64,000 bases of DNA from VAZQ01 sp035693615. GTDB lineage: Bacteria; Pseudomonadota; Alphaproteobacteria; Rhizobiales; Xanthobacteraceae. Made by a program: the position numbers and the translations under genes. Shown here in pieces: positions 1 through 8,695 of the stretch (within the stretch, counting starts at the first letter, position 1; each line of letters opens with the position of its first letter). Where the stretch lies: contig DASSGH010000009.1 in assembly GCA_035693615.1 (NCBI GenBank), positions 16,073-80,072 of the forward strand, given 5' to 3'. Under the pieces are notes generated by a model, which saw only the letters and a list, made by a program, of their open reading frames with translations, was not told the DNA's origin and searched no databases.

Positions 1-566
1 AGTTCGCGCAACACTACGCGAAGACTCGTATGCTCGAGCGGATCGTCGAGCTGGTTGGCAAGGCGCGCGCCAAAGGCGTGCTCATCGTCCACATCACCGA
101 AGGCTACACCTCGGATTATCGTGAGCTCGATCCCACCAATCCCGGAATGTTTCACCGCGGGCAGATCGGCCGCGGCGCCTGGAAGATCGGCTCCAAGGAG
201 GCGGCCTATTACGAGCCGCTCAAACCGGCGGCGGGAGACCGCGACCTTTTTTTGCCGCCGCGCAGCCAAGTCAGCGGTTTCGCCGGGACCGGATTGAGCG
301 AGATTCTCCGCTCGAAGGGCATCAAGAACGTGGCGGTCGCTGGCTTCACCAGCGACGTGTGCGTCTACGCAACGGTCCTATCGGCTTACGATCTCGGCTT
401 CCACGTCTATGCCTTGCGAGAAGGCACGGTCGGCTTCTACGACGCCATGGCCGAGCAAATGGTCAACTTCGTCTATCCGATGTGGTCGCAGGTGGTCGAC
501 AACGACGAGTTCGACAAAATGGTCGAGGCAAGCCCGACGGCCGCACGCAAAGCCTCGGCGCAGTAA
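1..566 (+). CDS. Isochorismatase-family cysteine hydrolase, 5' end cut by window
   Basis: The reading frame is open from base 3 of the window into the ATG at 30, and the N-terminal part with the family's first catalytic Asp (DMQ-type motif) is missing, so the gene begins upstream. The visible C-terminal part has the hallmark GFTSDVCV, whose Cys is the expected nucleophile, followed by the typical 'A.DLGF.V' strand-helix. The catalytic Lys normally sits six residues before the conserved Phe of 'K..yS.F..T.L'; here that position reads R (PPRSQVSGF). Family members hydrolyse isochorismate, nicotinamide, N-carbamoyl compounds or ureidoacrylate; the substrate cannot be told. Next gene starts 56 bases on. 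Confidence 0.85.
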   Translation, partial: FAQHYAKTRMLERIVELVGKARAKGVLIVHITEGYTSDYRELDPTNPGMFHRGQIGRGAWKIGSKEAAYYEPLKPAAGDRDLFLPPRSQVSGFAGTGLSEILRSKGIKNVAVAGFTSDVCVYATVLSAYDLGFHVYALREGTVGFYDAMAEQMVNFVYPMWSQVVDNDEFDKMVEASPTAARKASAQ

Positions 567-622
567 CGACGCGCGGGATCGATCATCGCGACCGAACCGC
601 AGCGGTCCCTTGCCCGACGCAC

Positions 623-1366
623 ATGCCCAAGGCCGTGGCAAGACGCGTCGGTCTGGGTCTTGTCACCGCGGCTCTCCTGTTCGCGGCTCTTACAATCGTC
701 ACGGCGCGCTGGGGTGATGCCACCCTTTGGCCTCCCGCGCCAGGCGCGCCGATCACCGAAATTTACATCGTCAATCACGGCTACCACGCCGGCATCGCCG
801 TTCCCCGCGCCGCGCTCGCCGCGCAAGCGAGCCGGCGCGGTCTGAGCGCGCTCGGCTACGTCGCGACGCGTTTTGCCGACTTCGATTGGCTCGAAATCGG
901 GTGGGGCGATGAAGGCTTTTACCGCGACGTCCCGACGGTCGAATCCTTGACCGTGGCGTTGGCCCTGCGGGCGCTGTTTCGGCCGGGGAATCCCTCCGTG
1001 CTGCACGTGGTCGGTATTAACAACGATCCGCGGGCGATGTTCGCCACCTCCGAGCTGGTGCCGATCGGCCTGAGTGACGCCGGATTTGCGCGAGTCGCCG
1101 CCATGCTCGATTCGACCTTCGCCCGCAGCAACGACAGCGTGACGCCGCAAGAGCTTGGGCCCGGCCTTTACGGAACAAGCTTATTCTTTCGGGCTAGCGG
1201 CGCGTTTCATCTCTTCAATGTGTGCAATCACTGGATCGCGCGCGTGCTCGATGCCGCCGGCATACCGACCACACCCGTGCTCGCGACTTTGCCGTTTGGC
1301 CTGCTGCTTGATCTCAGATGGCGCTCCGGTCTTGTTCCGTTGGCGCCGCCTGCGCCAAAGCCGTGA
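623..1366 (+). CDS. DUF2459 (TIGR02117-type) membrane-anchored protein
   Basis: A 247-residue protein. The reading frame is open further upstream, but ATG 623 is chosen because it puts a hydrophobic anchor or signal (about residues 8-26) at the N-terminus. It then shows family landmarks: IVNHGYHAGI, EIGWGDEGFY near residue 95, and near the C-terminus NVCNHWIARVLDAAG, matching the conserved N.CN.W....L..AG pattern. TIGR02117 is a conserved family of unknown function sometimes found near urease genes; no urease genes are here. The protein probably faces the periplasm. It has no obvious operon partner and ends convergently with leuD. Confidence 0.8.
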   Translation: MPKAVARRVGLGLVTAALLFAALTIVTARWGDATLWPPAPGAPITEIYIVNHGYHAGIAVPRAALAAQASRRGLSALGYVATRFADFDWLEIGWGDEGFYRDVPTVESLTVALALRALFRPGNPSVLHVVGINNDPRAMFATSELVPIGLSDAGFARVAAMLDSTFARSNDSVTPQELGPGLYGTSLFFRASGAFHLFNVCNHWIARVLDAAGIPTTPVLATLPFGLLLDLRWRSGLVPLAPPAPKP

Positions 1367-1423
1367 AACGCCACCCTCTATATCGCGAGAGGATCGCAAA
1401 TTGGAGCGCCGGCGCGCGATGCA

Positions 1424-2044
1424 CTATCGCGACTCCGCCGGCCTCGCCCACGGCCGGCGCGCGCGATCGGCCGTCTTGAACGCGGCGATCTCGCGCATGT
1501 AGCTTTCCGTGATCGCGACGTCGTCCCAGCCGTTGAGCAGGCGAGCGCGGCGGACCGGATCGATGGCGAAGCGCAAGGTTTCGCCGCGGCACTCAATCGT
1601 CTGCTGCTCGAGATCGACCGTCACGGGCGCATCCGGCGTCTCGTCGATGCGGCGCGTGAGCGCGGCCGCCGCATCGTCCGCGACGACCGCGGTCAACAAT
1701 CCGTTCTGCGCAGCGTTGCCGGCGAAGATGTCGCCGAATGAGGGCGCGATCACGCAGCGGATGCCGTAATCATAGAGCGCATAGACGGCGGCCTCGCGCG
1801 AGGAGCCGCAGCCGAAGTTGCGCGCGCCGACAATGATCCTGGCCTCGCGCCAGGCCGGCCGGTTGAGCGGAAAATCCGGCCGCTCGCGTCCCTCGGCATC
1901 GAAGCGCAGATCGCGCAGCAGCGCCCTTCCCAGTCCTGCTGCGCGCGGCAATTTGAGAAAGCGCGCCGGCAGGAGTTGGTCGGTGTTGAGATTGGCGATG
2001 TCGAGCGGACAGGCGCTCGCCGTCAGCCGGGTGAACTTCTCCAT
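1424..2044 (-). CDS. leuD: 3-isopropylmalate dehydratase small subunit (LeuD-like)
   Basis: 206 residues, normal for LeuD. It supplies the swivel domain that completes the active site of the aconitase-family dehydratase. The signature GARNFGCGSSREAAVYAL lies near residues 77-94, followed by IAPSFGDIFAGNAAQNGLL. It starts 7 bases after the leuC stop, so the two subunits are translated from one message. In leucine synthesis LeuCD converts 2- to 3-isopropylmalate through isopropylmaleate. The neighbourhood (Liv transporter and an isocitrate-lyase-family lyase rather than leuA/leuB) leaves open a paralogue acting on another alkylmalate. Confidence 0.9.
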   Translation of the reverse strand: MEKFTRLTASACPLDIANLNTDQLLPARFLKLPRAAGLGRALLRDLRFDAEGRERPDFPLNRPAWREARIIVGARNFGCGSSREAAVYALYDYGIRCVIAPSFGDIFAGNAAQNGLLTAVVADDAAAALTRRIDETPDAPVTVDLEQQTIECRGETLRFAIDPVRRARLLNGWDDVAITESYMREIAAFKTADRARRPWARPAESR

Positions 2045-2051
2045 GCGCGCC

Positions 2052-3470
2052 TCATGCTTTGCGTCCGGCGAGCAGCGGCCGCACGTCGCTCAGTCTTCCC
2101 GTCACCGCCGCCGCAGCGACCATGGCCGGAGACATCAAATGCGTGCGTGCGAGCGGTCCTTGCCGCCCGCGGAAATTGCGGTTGGTGGTCGAGGCGCAGC
2201 GTTCCCGCGGCGGCACCACATCGCCGTTGATCCCGACGCACATGGAGCAGCCGGACTCGCCCCATTCGAGGCCGGCGTCACGGAAGATGCGGTCGAGTCC
2301 TTCCTGTTCGGCCTGACGCTTGACGGCGGACGAGCCGGCCGACACCAGGCCGGGAACCTTGCTCACCCGCCCTGCCAGGACCGCGGCTGCCGCGCGCAAG
2401 TCCTCGATGCGCGCATTGGTGCAGGAGCCGATGAAGATGCGGTCGATGGCAATATTGGTGAGCCTGGTGCCCGGCATGAGCCCCATGTAGTCGAGCGCCT
2501 CACGCAGATATTTCGCGCGCGCCGCGTCCGGCTCGCGCGCGGGATCGGGCACGCTGCCGTCGATCGGCAGCGCGTCCTGTGGGCTCGTGCCCCAGGTGAC
2601 GATGGGCGCGATGTCGGCGGCCGTGAGCGCGACCTCGCGGTCGAATTGCGCGCCGGCGTCCGTCGCGAGCGCCGACCAGGCCGCAAGCGCCGCATCCCAT
2701 GCGGCGCCCTTGGGCGCAAAGGGCCGGCCTTTCACATAGTCCAAGGTCGTTTGGTCAGGCGGGATCATGCCGCTGCGCGCGCCGGCCTCGATCGACATGT
2801 TGCAGAGCGTGAGCCGTCCCTCCATGGACAGCGCGCGGATGGCGGAGCCGGCGAACTCGATGGCGTGGCCTGTCGCGCCGTCGGCGCTGAAGCGCGCGAT
2901 CGTGGCAAGTGCGATGTCTTTGGCGGCGACACCGGGAGCGAGCGTGCCGTCGACGGTGATGCGCATGCGCTTCGGCTTGCGCTGCCACAGCGTCTGCGTC
3001 ATCAGCACGTGGGCGACCTCGGAGGCGCCGATGCCGAAGGCGTAGGCGCCGAGCGCCCCATGGGTCGAGGTGTGGCTGTCGCCGCACACCACGAGCAGGC
3101 CGGGGAGCGTGAGGCCTTGCTCGGGCCCGACCACGTGCACGATTCCTTGCCGCGGGTCCTCGAGCCCGAACAGCGCGATCCCGTGCTCGGCGGTGTTGTC
3201 CTCGAGCGTGCGCACCATGCGCGCGATGTCGGGATTGTCGATGTGGCGCCGGGAGCCGCGCGTCGGCACGTAGTGATCGGCGACGCCGAAGGTCAGGCCC
3301 GGCTCGGCCACGTGCGCGCCGCGCGCCTTGAGTTGGCCGAAGGCGTTGAACGACCCCTCGTGCACGTAATGGCGGTCGACCCACAGCAGCGCCTCGCCGT
3401 CCTCGCGACGCGCGATTTCGTGGGCCGCCCACAGCTTATCGAACAGGGTCGCAGGCGCGTTCATGCGCAT
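2052..3470 (-). CDS. leuC: 3-isopropylmalate dehydratase large subunit (LeuC-like)
   Basis: 472 residues, the usual LeuC length. Cys350 (FIGSCTN), Cys408 and Cys411 (GCSMC) are the three ligands of the [4Fe-4S] cluster. CGDSHTSTHGALGAYAFGIG (about 129-148) and STTNRNFRGRQG (about 427-438) are conserved substrate-binding stretches. It is the first gene of the leuCD pair and diverges from the solute-binding protein at 3567, with 96 bases between the starts. Whether it serves leucine synthesis or a related dehydration such as dimethylmalate or citramalate type cannot be settled from sequence. Confidence 0.93.
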   Translation of the reverse strand: MRMNAPATLFDKLWAAHEIARREDGEALLWVDRHYVHEGSFNAFGQLKARGAHVAEPGLTFGVADHYVPTRGSRRHIDNPDIARMVRTLEDNTAEHGIALFGLEDPRQGIVHVVGPEQGLTLPGLLVVCGDSHTSTHGALGAYAFGIGASEVAHVLMTQTLWQRKPKRMRITVDGTLAPGVAAKDIALATIARFSADGATGHAIEFAGSAIRALSMEGRLTLCNMSIEAGARSGMIPPDQTTLDYVKGRPFAPKGAAWDAALAAWSALATDAGAQFDREVALTAADIAPIVTWGTSPQDALPIDGSVPDPAREPDAARAKYLREALDYMGLMPGTRLTNIAIDRIFIGSCTNARIEDLRAAAAVLAGRVSKVPGLVSAGSSAVKRQAEQEGLDRIFRDAGLEWGESGCSMCVGINGDVVPPRERCASTTNRNFRGRQGPLARTHLMSPAMVAAAAVTGRLSDVRPLLAGRKA

Positions 3471-3566
3471 CGAGAGGATTAAACGCCGCCGCGCGCGAAA
3501 CGCAATATGGAAGGCCCGGTCGGTCGATGTTAGGCTATCGAGCGGATCTCGGATTGGAGGGTTGTA

Positions 3567-4805
3567 ATGTCGTATCGGTCAGCACAGCTCACGCGCCGCC
3601 GTCTGCTGCAAACGACGGCGACGGGCGCCGCGGTTGCGGCCGCCGGCCTAGTCGATGCGCCGGCGCTCCTTCGCGCGCAGGGCGCTGCGGTTAAGCTCGG
3701 CGTGCTGCATCCGGTTTCGGGCGCGCTCTCCTATTCGGGCCAGCAGGGCCGCCTCGGTGCGACGCTCGCGATCGAGGACGTGAATGCGGCCGGCGGCATC
3801 AAGGCGCTGGGCGGCGCCAAGTTCGAGGCGGTGCTCGGCGACGCGCAGTCGACGCCCGAGGGCGGCAATGCCGAGGTCGAGAAGATGAATTCAGCGGGAG
3901 TGGCGGCGATCGTCGGCGGCTATGCCAGCTCGATCTGCCTTACCGCGAGCCAAACCGCCGCCCGCTATGATCTGCCCTACCTGGTCGACGTCGGCGTCGC
4001 CGACAACATCGTCACGCGCGGCCTCAAGAATACGTTCCGGTTCGGGCCCGGCTTCGGAGTTATCGCCAAGACCGCGCTCGACAACCTCGTCACCATCAAC
4101 GAGGCGGCCGGCAAGCCGGCGAAAACCGTGCTGATCGTCCACGAGGACTCCTTGTTCGGATCGGGGCTCGCCAAGCTTCTCAACACGCAACTGCCGGACC
4201 GCGGCTTTGAGGTGCTCGACACCATCCCGCATCCGACGCCGACCCGCGATTTCAACAACGTGGTCCTGAAGATCAAGGCGCAAAATCCGGACCTCGTGAT
4301 TCCGGCAAACTACTACAACGAATACGTGCTGCTCGCCCGCACGATGCAGCAACAGCGCGTGCGGCAAAAGGGCGTCTACTCGGTCCTCGGCGGCGCGGCA
4401 TCCTCCTACAAGTTCGTCAAGGAATTCCCCGAAGCCGCGCAATACATCATGGACTGCAATCACTGGTTCGATCCGCGCAATCCCAAGGCGCTGGCGCTCA
4501 GGAAGCGCGTCGAGGAGAAGGGCCAGTTCTACACCTACGAAGTGTTCATGAACTACTCCTGCGTCCTGCTGCTCGCCGACGCGCTTGAGCGCGCCGCAAG
4601 CGCGGAGCGCGCCAAGGTCATCGCGGCGTTGGAAAGCTCGACGTTTTCCGGCCATCTGATGCCCTACGGGCCGACCAAGTTCGTCAACGGGCAAAATCAG
4701 GGCGCCGCACCGGTCAACACCCAGGTGCTCGGCAACGACATTCAGGTGATCTTCCCGCAGACGTTCGCCACGGCGAAGCCGGTATTCCCCATGCCACCGG
4801 CCTGA
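3567..4805 (+). CDS. Branched-chain amino-acid-type ABC solute-binding protein
   Basis: 412 residues. The N-terminus has a twin-arginine-type signal (RRRLLQ at about 10-15, then an Ala-rich stretch to about residue 37), so the protein is probably exported folded to the periplasm. The mature part is a type I periplasmic-binding (Peripla_BP_6/LivK) fold: VKLGVLHPVSGALSYSGQQG, then AIEDVNAAGGI. The RBS GGAGGG lies about 8 bases before ATG. It heads the operon with LivH, LivM, LivG and LivF. In this family ligands range from amino acids to amides, urea and aromatic acids, so 'branched-chain' names the family, not the substrate. Confidence 0.92.
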   Translation: MSYRSAQLTRRRLLQTTATGAAVAAAGLVDAPALLRAQGAAVKLGVLHPVSGALSYSGQQGRLGATLAIEDVNAAGGIKALGGAKFEAVLGDAQSTPEGGNAEVEKMNSAGVAAIVGGYASSICLTASQTAARYDLPYLVDVGVADNIVTRGLKNTFRFGPGFGVIAKTALDNLVTINEAAGKPAKTVLIVHEDSLFGSGLAKLLNTQLPDRGFEVLDTIPHPTPTRDFNNVVLKIKAQNPDLVIPANYYNEYVLLARTMQQQRVRQKGVYSVLGGAASSYKFVKEFPEAAQYIMDCNHWFDPRNPKALALRKRVEEKGQFYTYEVFMNYSCVLLLADALERAASAERAKVIAALESSTFSGHLMPYGPTKFVNGQNQGAAPVNTQVLGNDIQVIFPQTFATAKPVFPMPPA

Positions 4806-4815
4806 GCGGTCTCAA

Positions 4816-4837
4816 GACGGCGGCGGGCGCCGCCGTC
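4816..4837 (+). promoter_or_regulatory. Intercistronic hairpin between receptor gene and livH
   Basis: A perfect 9-bp stem (4816-4824 with 4829-4837) and 4-base loop lie in the short gap between the receptor stop and the livH start. There is no U-run. Such hairpins commonly protect the upstream message or cause partial termination, so that the periplasmic receptor is made in excess over the membrane subunits. That role is inference. Confidence 0.5.
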
Positions 4838-4852
4838 ACCTCCGGCTCGCCG

Positions 4853-5725
4853 ATGCTGTCGCCGATCATTCTCGTTCCCGCCGTCCTCAACGGACTTTTG
4901 ACCGGGGCGGTGTATGGGCTGGTCGCGCTCGGGCTGACGCTGATCTACGGCGTCCTGCACATCATCAATTTCGCGCATGGCGCGCTTCTCACCGCCGCCA
5001 TGTTCGCGGCGTTCTTCGCCCACCGGCTGCTCGGGCTCGATCCCTACCTTGCGGCGCTCGGGCTCACGCCGCTGTTCTTTGCGCTGGGTTATGGCCTGCA
5101 GCGCTTCGTCATCGGCCCCGCCGCTCATGGCGAGGATCGCAACATTCTGCTGGTGACGCTCGCGCTCGCGGTGGTGATCGAGAATGCGCTGCTCTACGGC
5201 TTCGGCGCGGATACCCGGACGCTCAATCTCGCGTATGCGTTCGACGTCGTCGACGTCGGCGTCGCCTTCCTTGCGCTGCCGCGCGTCATAGCCTTCGGCG
5301 TCGTGTTGGCGGTCGCGCTCGTGCTCTGGCTCATTCTCGCCTTGACCGACACCGGCAAGGCCATCCGGGCGGTGGCGAAGGAGAAGCTCGGCGCCGAGCT
5401 CTCCGGTATCGACGTCGCCCACATCTATGCCGTCACCTTCGGGCTCGGCACCGCCTGCCTCGCGATCGCCGCCTGCCTGCTGATCCCGACCTATTACGTC
5501 AATCCGCACATCGGCAACGGCTTCGTCCTCGTCGCCTTCACCATCGTCGTGCTCGGCGGCATGGGCTCGGTGACGGGCGCGCTCATCGGCGGCCTGTTCG
5601 TCGGGGTGGTGGAGAGCCTTTGCGGGCTTTATCTCGGGGAGTCGCTCGGGCAGATCGGCATTTTCATCATGTTCATCCTGGTGCTGCTGTTGCGCCCGAG
5701 CGGCCTGTTCGGAGAGCGGGCATGA
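4853..5725 (+). CDS. livH: ABC transporter permease, LivH type
   Basis: 290 residues, about eight hydrophobic segments, usual LivH length. Near the N-terminus it reads GAVYGLVALGLTLIYGVLHIINFAHG, the classic LivH start, and near the C-terminus it has LGGMGSVTGALIGGLFVG, the EAA-like cytoplasmic loop contacting the ATPases. It forms the inner-membrane channel with LivM. The stop overlaps the livM start by four bases (ATGA at 5722), showing translational coupling. Confidence 0.93.
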   Translation: MLSPIILVPAVLNGLLTGAVYGLVALGLTLIYGVLHIINFAHGALLTAAMFAAFFAHRLLGLDPYLAALGLTPLFFALGYGLQRFVIGPAAHGEDRNILLVTLALAVVIENALLYGFGADTRTLNLAYAFDVVDVGVAFLALPRVIAFGVVLAVALVLWLILALTDTGKAIRAVAKEKLGAELSGIDVAHIYAVTFGLGTACLAIAACLLIPTYYVNPHIGNGFVLVAFTIVVLGGMGSVTGALIGGLFVGVVESLCGLYLGESLGQIGIFIMFILVLLLRPSGLFGERA

Positions 5726-6711
5726 AGCGGGCCTCGCTCGCGCACTTAGGCGTCGTCGTCGCCGTCCTCGCGGCGGTGCCGTTGCTCACAGCTTCGAATG
5801 TCGTGCTCAATTTTCTGGTTGTGGCGTTGCTGATCGCGCTGGTGGGGCAGGGCTGGAACGTGCTCGGCGGGTATGGCGGGCAGTTTTCCTTCGGGCATGC
5901 GGCTTTCTTCGGCACCGGCGCCTACGTCAGCGCCATCCTGCAAACGCGCTACGGCATCAATGCTTGGCTCGCATTCGCGCTCGGCATCGCCGGCGGTGCG
6001 CTCGTCGGCGCCCTAATCGGCGCGTTGACCTTCCGGTCCGGCTTGAAGGGCTCGTATTTCGCCCTGGTCACCCTTGCCTTTGCCGAGGTGCTGCGCATTC
6101 TCGCGAGCGTGGCGCCCATCACCGGCGCCGGCGTCGGTATCCTAATCACGCTCGACCTGCGGCCGCAGGCGTTCCAATTCCAGAGCCGCGCGCCGTTTTA
6201 CTGGATCATTCTTGCGCTGCTTGCCGTCTCGTTCCTCATCGTGCGGCTGATCGAGCAGAGCCGGTTCGGCGCCTGGCTCGTCGCCGTGCGCGAGAACGAG
6301 GAGGCGGCCAAAGCGGTCGGCGTCAATACGCGGCGGGTCAAGCTGGCTGCAATGACGATCTCCGCCGCCATCACCGCCGCCGGCGGAGCTTTCTATGCCC
6401 AGTATTTTCTTTTCGTCGACTCCGGCATTGCTTACGGGCCGTGGATTTCCATTGAGGCTCTGCTCGCCCCTATTGTCGGCGGGATCGGCACCGCGTTCGG
6501 ACCGCTACTTGGTGCGTTGGTCGTCAAGATGCTCGGGGAATTGACCAAGCTCGTCACCGGCGACGCGCCCGGGCTCGACCTCGTCATCTACGGCGGCGTG
6601 CTCATCCTCATCGTCGCGTTCGCACCGCAAGGCATCGCGGGGCTGATCGCTGACCTACGCTTGCGCTTCGCCCGCTTGCGGCGGCGCCTGCCGGAGCGCG
6701 CGCATGGCTGA
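5722..6711 (+). CDS. livM: ABC transporter permease, LivM type
   Basis: 329 residues from the ATG overlapping the livH stop. An open frame reaches upstream inside livH, but the overlapping ATG matches the family start. Membrane-spanning throughout; GGYGGQFSFGHAAFFGTGAY (about 49-68) is the LivM signature and RENEEAAKAVGVNTRRVKL is the cytoplasmic coupling loop. The last eight bases overlap livG. Partner of LivH in the translocation pore. Confidence 0.93.
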   Translation: MKRASLAHLGVVVAVLAAVPLLTASNVVLNFLVVALLIALVGQGWNVLGGYGGQFSFGHAAFFGTGAYVSAILQTRYGINAWLAFALGIAGGALVGALIGALTFRSGLKGSYFALVTLAFAEVLRILASVAPITGAGVGILITLDLRPQAFQFQSRAPFYWIILALLAVSFLIVRLIEQSRFGAWLVAVRENEEAAKAVGVNTRRVKLAAMTISAAITAAGGAFYAQYFLFVDSGIAYGPWISIEALLAPIVGGIGTAFGPLLGALVVKMLGELTKLVTGDAPGLDLVIYGGVLILIVAFAPQGIAGLIADLRLRFARLRRRLPERAHG

Positions 6712-7462
6712 GCCGTTGCTTCGCCTCGAGCGCGTTTGCAAACGCTTCGACGGCCTGCTCGCCGTCGACAACGCTTCGTTCGCCGTTGAGGCCGGCCGGA
6801 TCAGCGCGCTCATCGGCCCCAACGGTGCCGGCAAAACGACTTTGTTCTCCATCATCAGCGGATTCCTGACGCCCAGCGAAGGCCATATCTTTCACGGCGG
6901 CGCCGAGATTACCGGCATCCCGCCGTATCTCCTGGCGCGGCGAGGCATCGTGCGCACATTCCAGGTCGCGCAGCCGTTCGCCGGGCTAACGGTGCACGAG
7001 AACATCGCCATTGGTGCGCATCTGTGGCGCCGCGCGCGTGCCGACGCGCTCGCGGCCGCCGCGGAGGTTGCAAGCGCGGTCGGGCTCGGCGATCTCCTCG
7101 GCCGGCCGGCCGCGAGCCTCACCATCGCCGGCCGCAAGCGGCTGGAGCTCGGGCGCGCGCTCGCGGCGAGGCCGGAGCTGCTTCTGCTGGATGAGGTGCT
7201 CGCCGGGCTCAATCCGAGCGAGGTTGCCGCCATGGTGCCGATCATCCGCGCGCTGGCCGAGCGCGGCATAACGATCCTGATGATCGAGCACGTGATGCAG
7301 GCGGTGATGCGGCTTGCAGAACACGTTTTCGTGCTGGCGCAGGGCCGCATCATCGCTGAAGGCACGCCGCAGGCCGTGGTGGATGATGCGGCCGTGATCG
7401 AGGCCTACCTCGGCCATGGCGCGGCCGCGCGGCTGTCCGCCGCGGGAGCCGCGCATGTCTGA
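6704..7462 (+). CDS. livG: ABC transporter ATP-binding protein, LivG type
   Basis: 252 residues. Walker A is GPNGAGKTT (about 37-45). The signature stretch reads LTIAGRKRLELGRAL instead of the usual LSxGxQRRLEIARAL, and Walker B is LLLLDEVLAGL, with Val where Pro is usual. These are mild departures seen in some divergent LivG proteins; the catalytic Glu and the switch His (IEHVM) are present. It drives transport together with LivF. It overlaps both neighbours by eight bases. Confidence 0.92.
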   Translation: MAEPLLRLERVCKRFDGLLAVDNASFAVEAGRISALIGPNGAGKTTLFSIISGFLTPSEGHIFHGGAEITGIPPYLLARRGIVRTFQVAQPFAGLTVHENIAIGAHLWRRARADALAAAAEVASAVGLGDLLGRPAASLTIAGRKRLELGRALAARPELLLLDEVLAGLNPSEVAAMVPIIRALAERGITILMIEHVMQAVMRLAEHVFVLAQGRIIAEGTPQAVVDDAAVIEAYLGHGAAARLSAAGAAHV

Positions 7463-8168
7463 GGCACTGCTCGCGGTCAACGGGCTTGCCGTCGGCTACG
7501 GCGCGAGCGAAGTGCTGCGCGGCATCGATCTCGAGGTCGCCGCGGGCGAGATCGTTGCCGTGCTCGGCTCGAATGGAGCGGGAAAGTCGACGCTCAACCG
7601 CACGATCTCCGGCGTGCTGCGCGCGACGCGCGGCTCCATCCGCTTCGCCGGCCACGCCATCGAACGCGAGAAGCCGGCGATGATCGTTGCGCGCGGGCTC
7701 ATCCACGTGCCCGAGGCGCGGTGCGTGTTTCCCAACCTCTCCGTAGAGGAAAATCTCGATCTCGGGAGCTACCGGCGCGGACGTGTACACCGGGAGAGGA
7801 ACCGCGCGCGTGTATTTGCGATCTTTCCCCGCCTCGCCGAGCGCCGCTCCCAGCGTGCCGGCACGCTGTCGGGCGGCGAGCAGCAGATGTTGGCGATCGG
7901 CCGCGGATTGATGGCCGAGCCGCAATTGCTCATTCTCGACGAGCCGTCGCTCGGCCTGTCGCCGCGCCTAGTCGAGGAATTGTTCGCGCTGGTCCAGCGC
8001 ATCAACGCCGAAGGCATCGCGCTCCTCCTGGTCGAGCAGAACGTGGTGCAGTGTCTCGAGGTGGCGCGCCGCGCCTATGTCCTGGAAGGCGGCACGTTCG
8101 TGCTACATGGAAACGCGGCCGAGATCCGCGACGACCCCAACCTCAAACGCGCCTACCTCGGACTATGA
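7455..8168 (+). CDS. livF: ABC transporter ATP-binding protein, LivF type
   Basis: 237 residues from ATG 7455, which overlaps the end of livG; an in-frame start 39 bases earlier would add a non-family extension. Walker A GSNGAGKST, signature LSGGEQQMLAIGRGL, Walker B LLILDEPSLGL and VEQNV (switch region) are all intact. The last 25 bases before the stop are repeated exactly at 8667-8691, just upstream of the next operon gene, suggesting the original junction was duplicated by an insertion. Confidence 0.93.
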   Translation: MSEALLAVNGLAVGYGASEVLRGIDLEVAAGEIVAVLGSNGAGKSTLNRTISGVLRATRGSIRFAGHAIEREKPAMIVARGLIHVPEARCVFPNLSVEENLDLGSYRRGRVHRERNRARVFAIFPRLAERRSQRAGTLSGGEQQMLAIGRGLMAEPQLLILDEPSLGLSPRLVEELFALVQRINAEGIALLLVEQNVVQCLEVARRAYVLEGGTFVLHGNAAEIRDDPNLKRAYLGL

Positions 8169-8691
8169 CGGGGGTAGCGGGTGATGCGATGGCAGATCGC
8201 CTCAGTAAGGGGGAACGCAATATCAACCCATGTAGCCGATCGCGACGACGATGTACGAAGCGACCAGCATTCCGATTCCCGCGCTCACAAGCAGGATGAC
8301 CCCTACGACGATGTAATGCAGGTCGCTCGGACTCTTATGCTGATAGCGCCGGCGCGTCCAAGCTCGCGCGATCCAGGCCGCCACCCCCAGCGCCAGGAGG
8401 ATTGTCCCCGCGTAAATCAAGGAAACAACCATGAAGCTCATGTTCCACAGCCGCGCGGCTAGAGTCGGGCATCGCCCAGGTGGATGCAACCTAGTTGACC
8501 CTGGAGGCCGAGTGCGAGATTACCCTTCATCATAGCGGGCAATCGGAGCGGCGCGGACATGCCGAAACGGCCATTTTTCCACGATTCATCTGGACTTCAC
8601 CAATACAGGAACCGCAGCCAGCAACTTAATTCTTTTCCGTATCGCGATGACATTTCTGCCTCGAAACTCAAACGCGCCTACCTCGGACTAT
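8142..8691. repeat. 25-bp direct repeat bounding an apparent insertion
   Basis: Bases 8142-8166 (end of livF) and 8667-8691 are identical over 25 bases, 525 bases apart. The second copy ends four bases before the ATG of the lyase gene at 8696. If the interval between copies is removed, the livF frame would run eight bases into the lyase gene and stop at a TGA there, an overlap typical of this operon. So the interval looks like an insertion that duplicated the junction. It contains a small membrane-protein gene on the opposite strand but no transposase. Confidence 0.8.
8223..8441 (-). CDS. Small two-helix membrane protein, unknown
   Basis: 72 residues from the Met at 8441 (Met at 8432 also possible). 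Two hydrophobic helices of about 20 residues (roughly 3-22 and 43-69) are joined by a basic loop containing RAWTRRRYQHKS. No family recognised. It lies inside the 525-bp segment bounded by direct repeats and runs against the surrounding operon, so it probably arrived with that segment. The RBS is weak. The open frame extends 16 codons further upstream, but that part looks non-coding. Confidence 0.5.
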   Translation of the reverse strand: MSFMVVSLIYAGTILLALGVAAWIARAWTRRRYQHKSPSDLHYIVVGVILLVSAGIGMLVASYIVVAIGYMG

Positions 8692-8695
8692 CATC

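Noticed and set aside
1818..3482. 554-codon open frame antisense to leuCD
   Set aside because: Mirror of a strongly coding high-GC gene; the protein has no recognisable features, while leuC and leuD are complete on the other strand.
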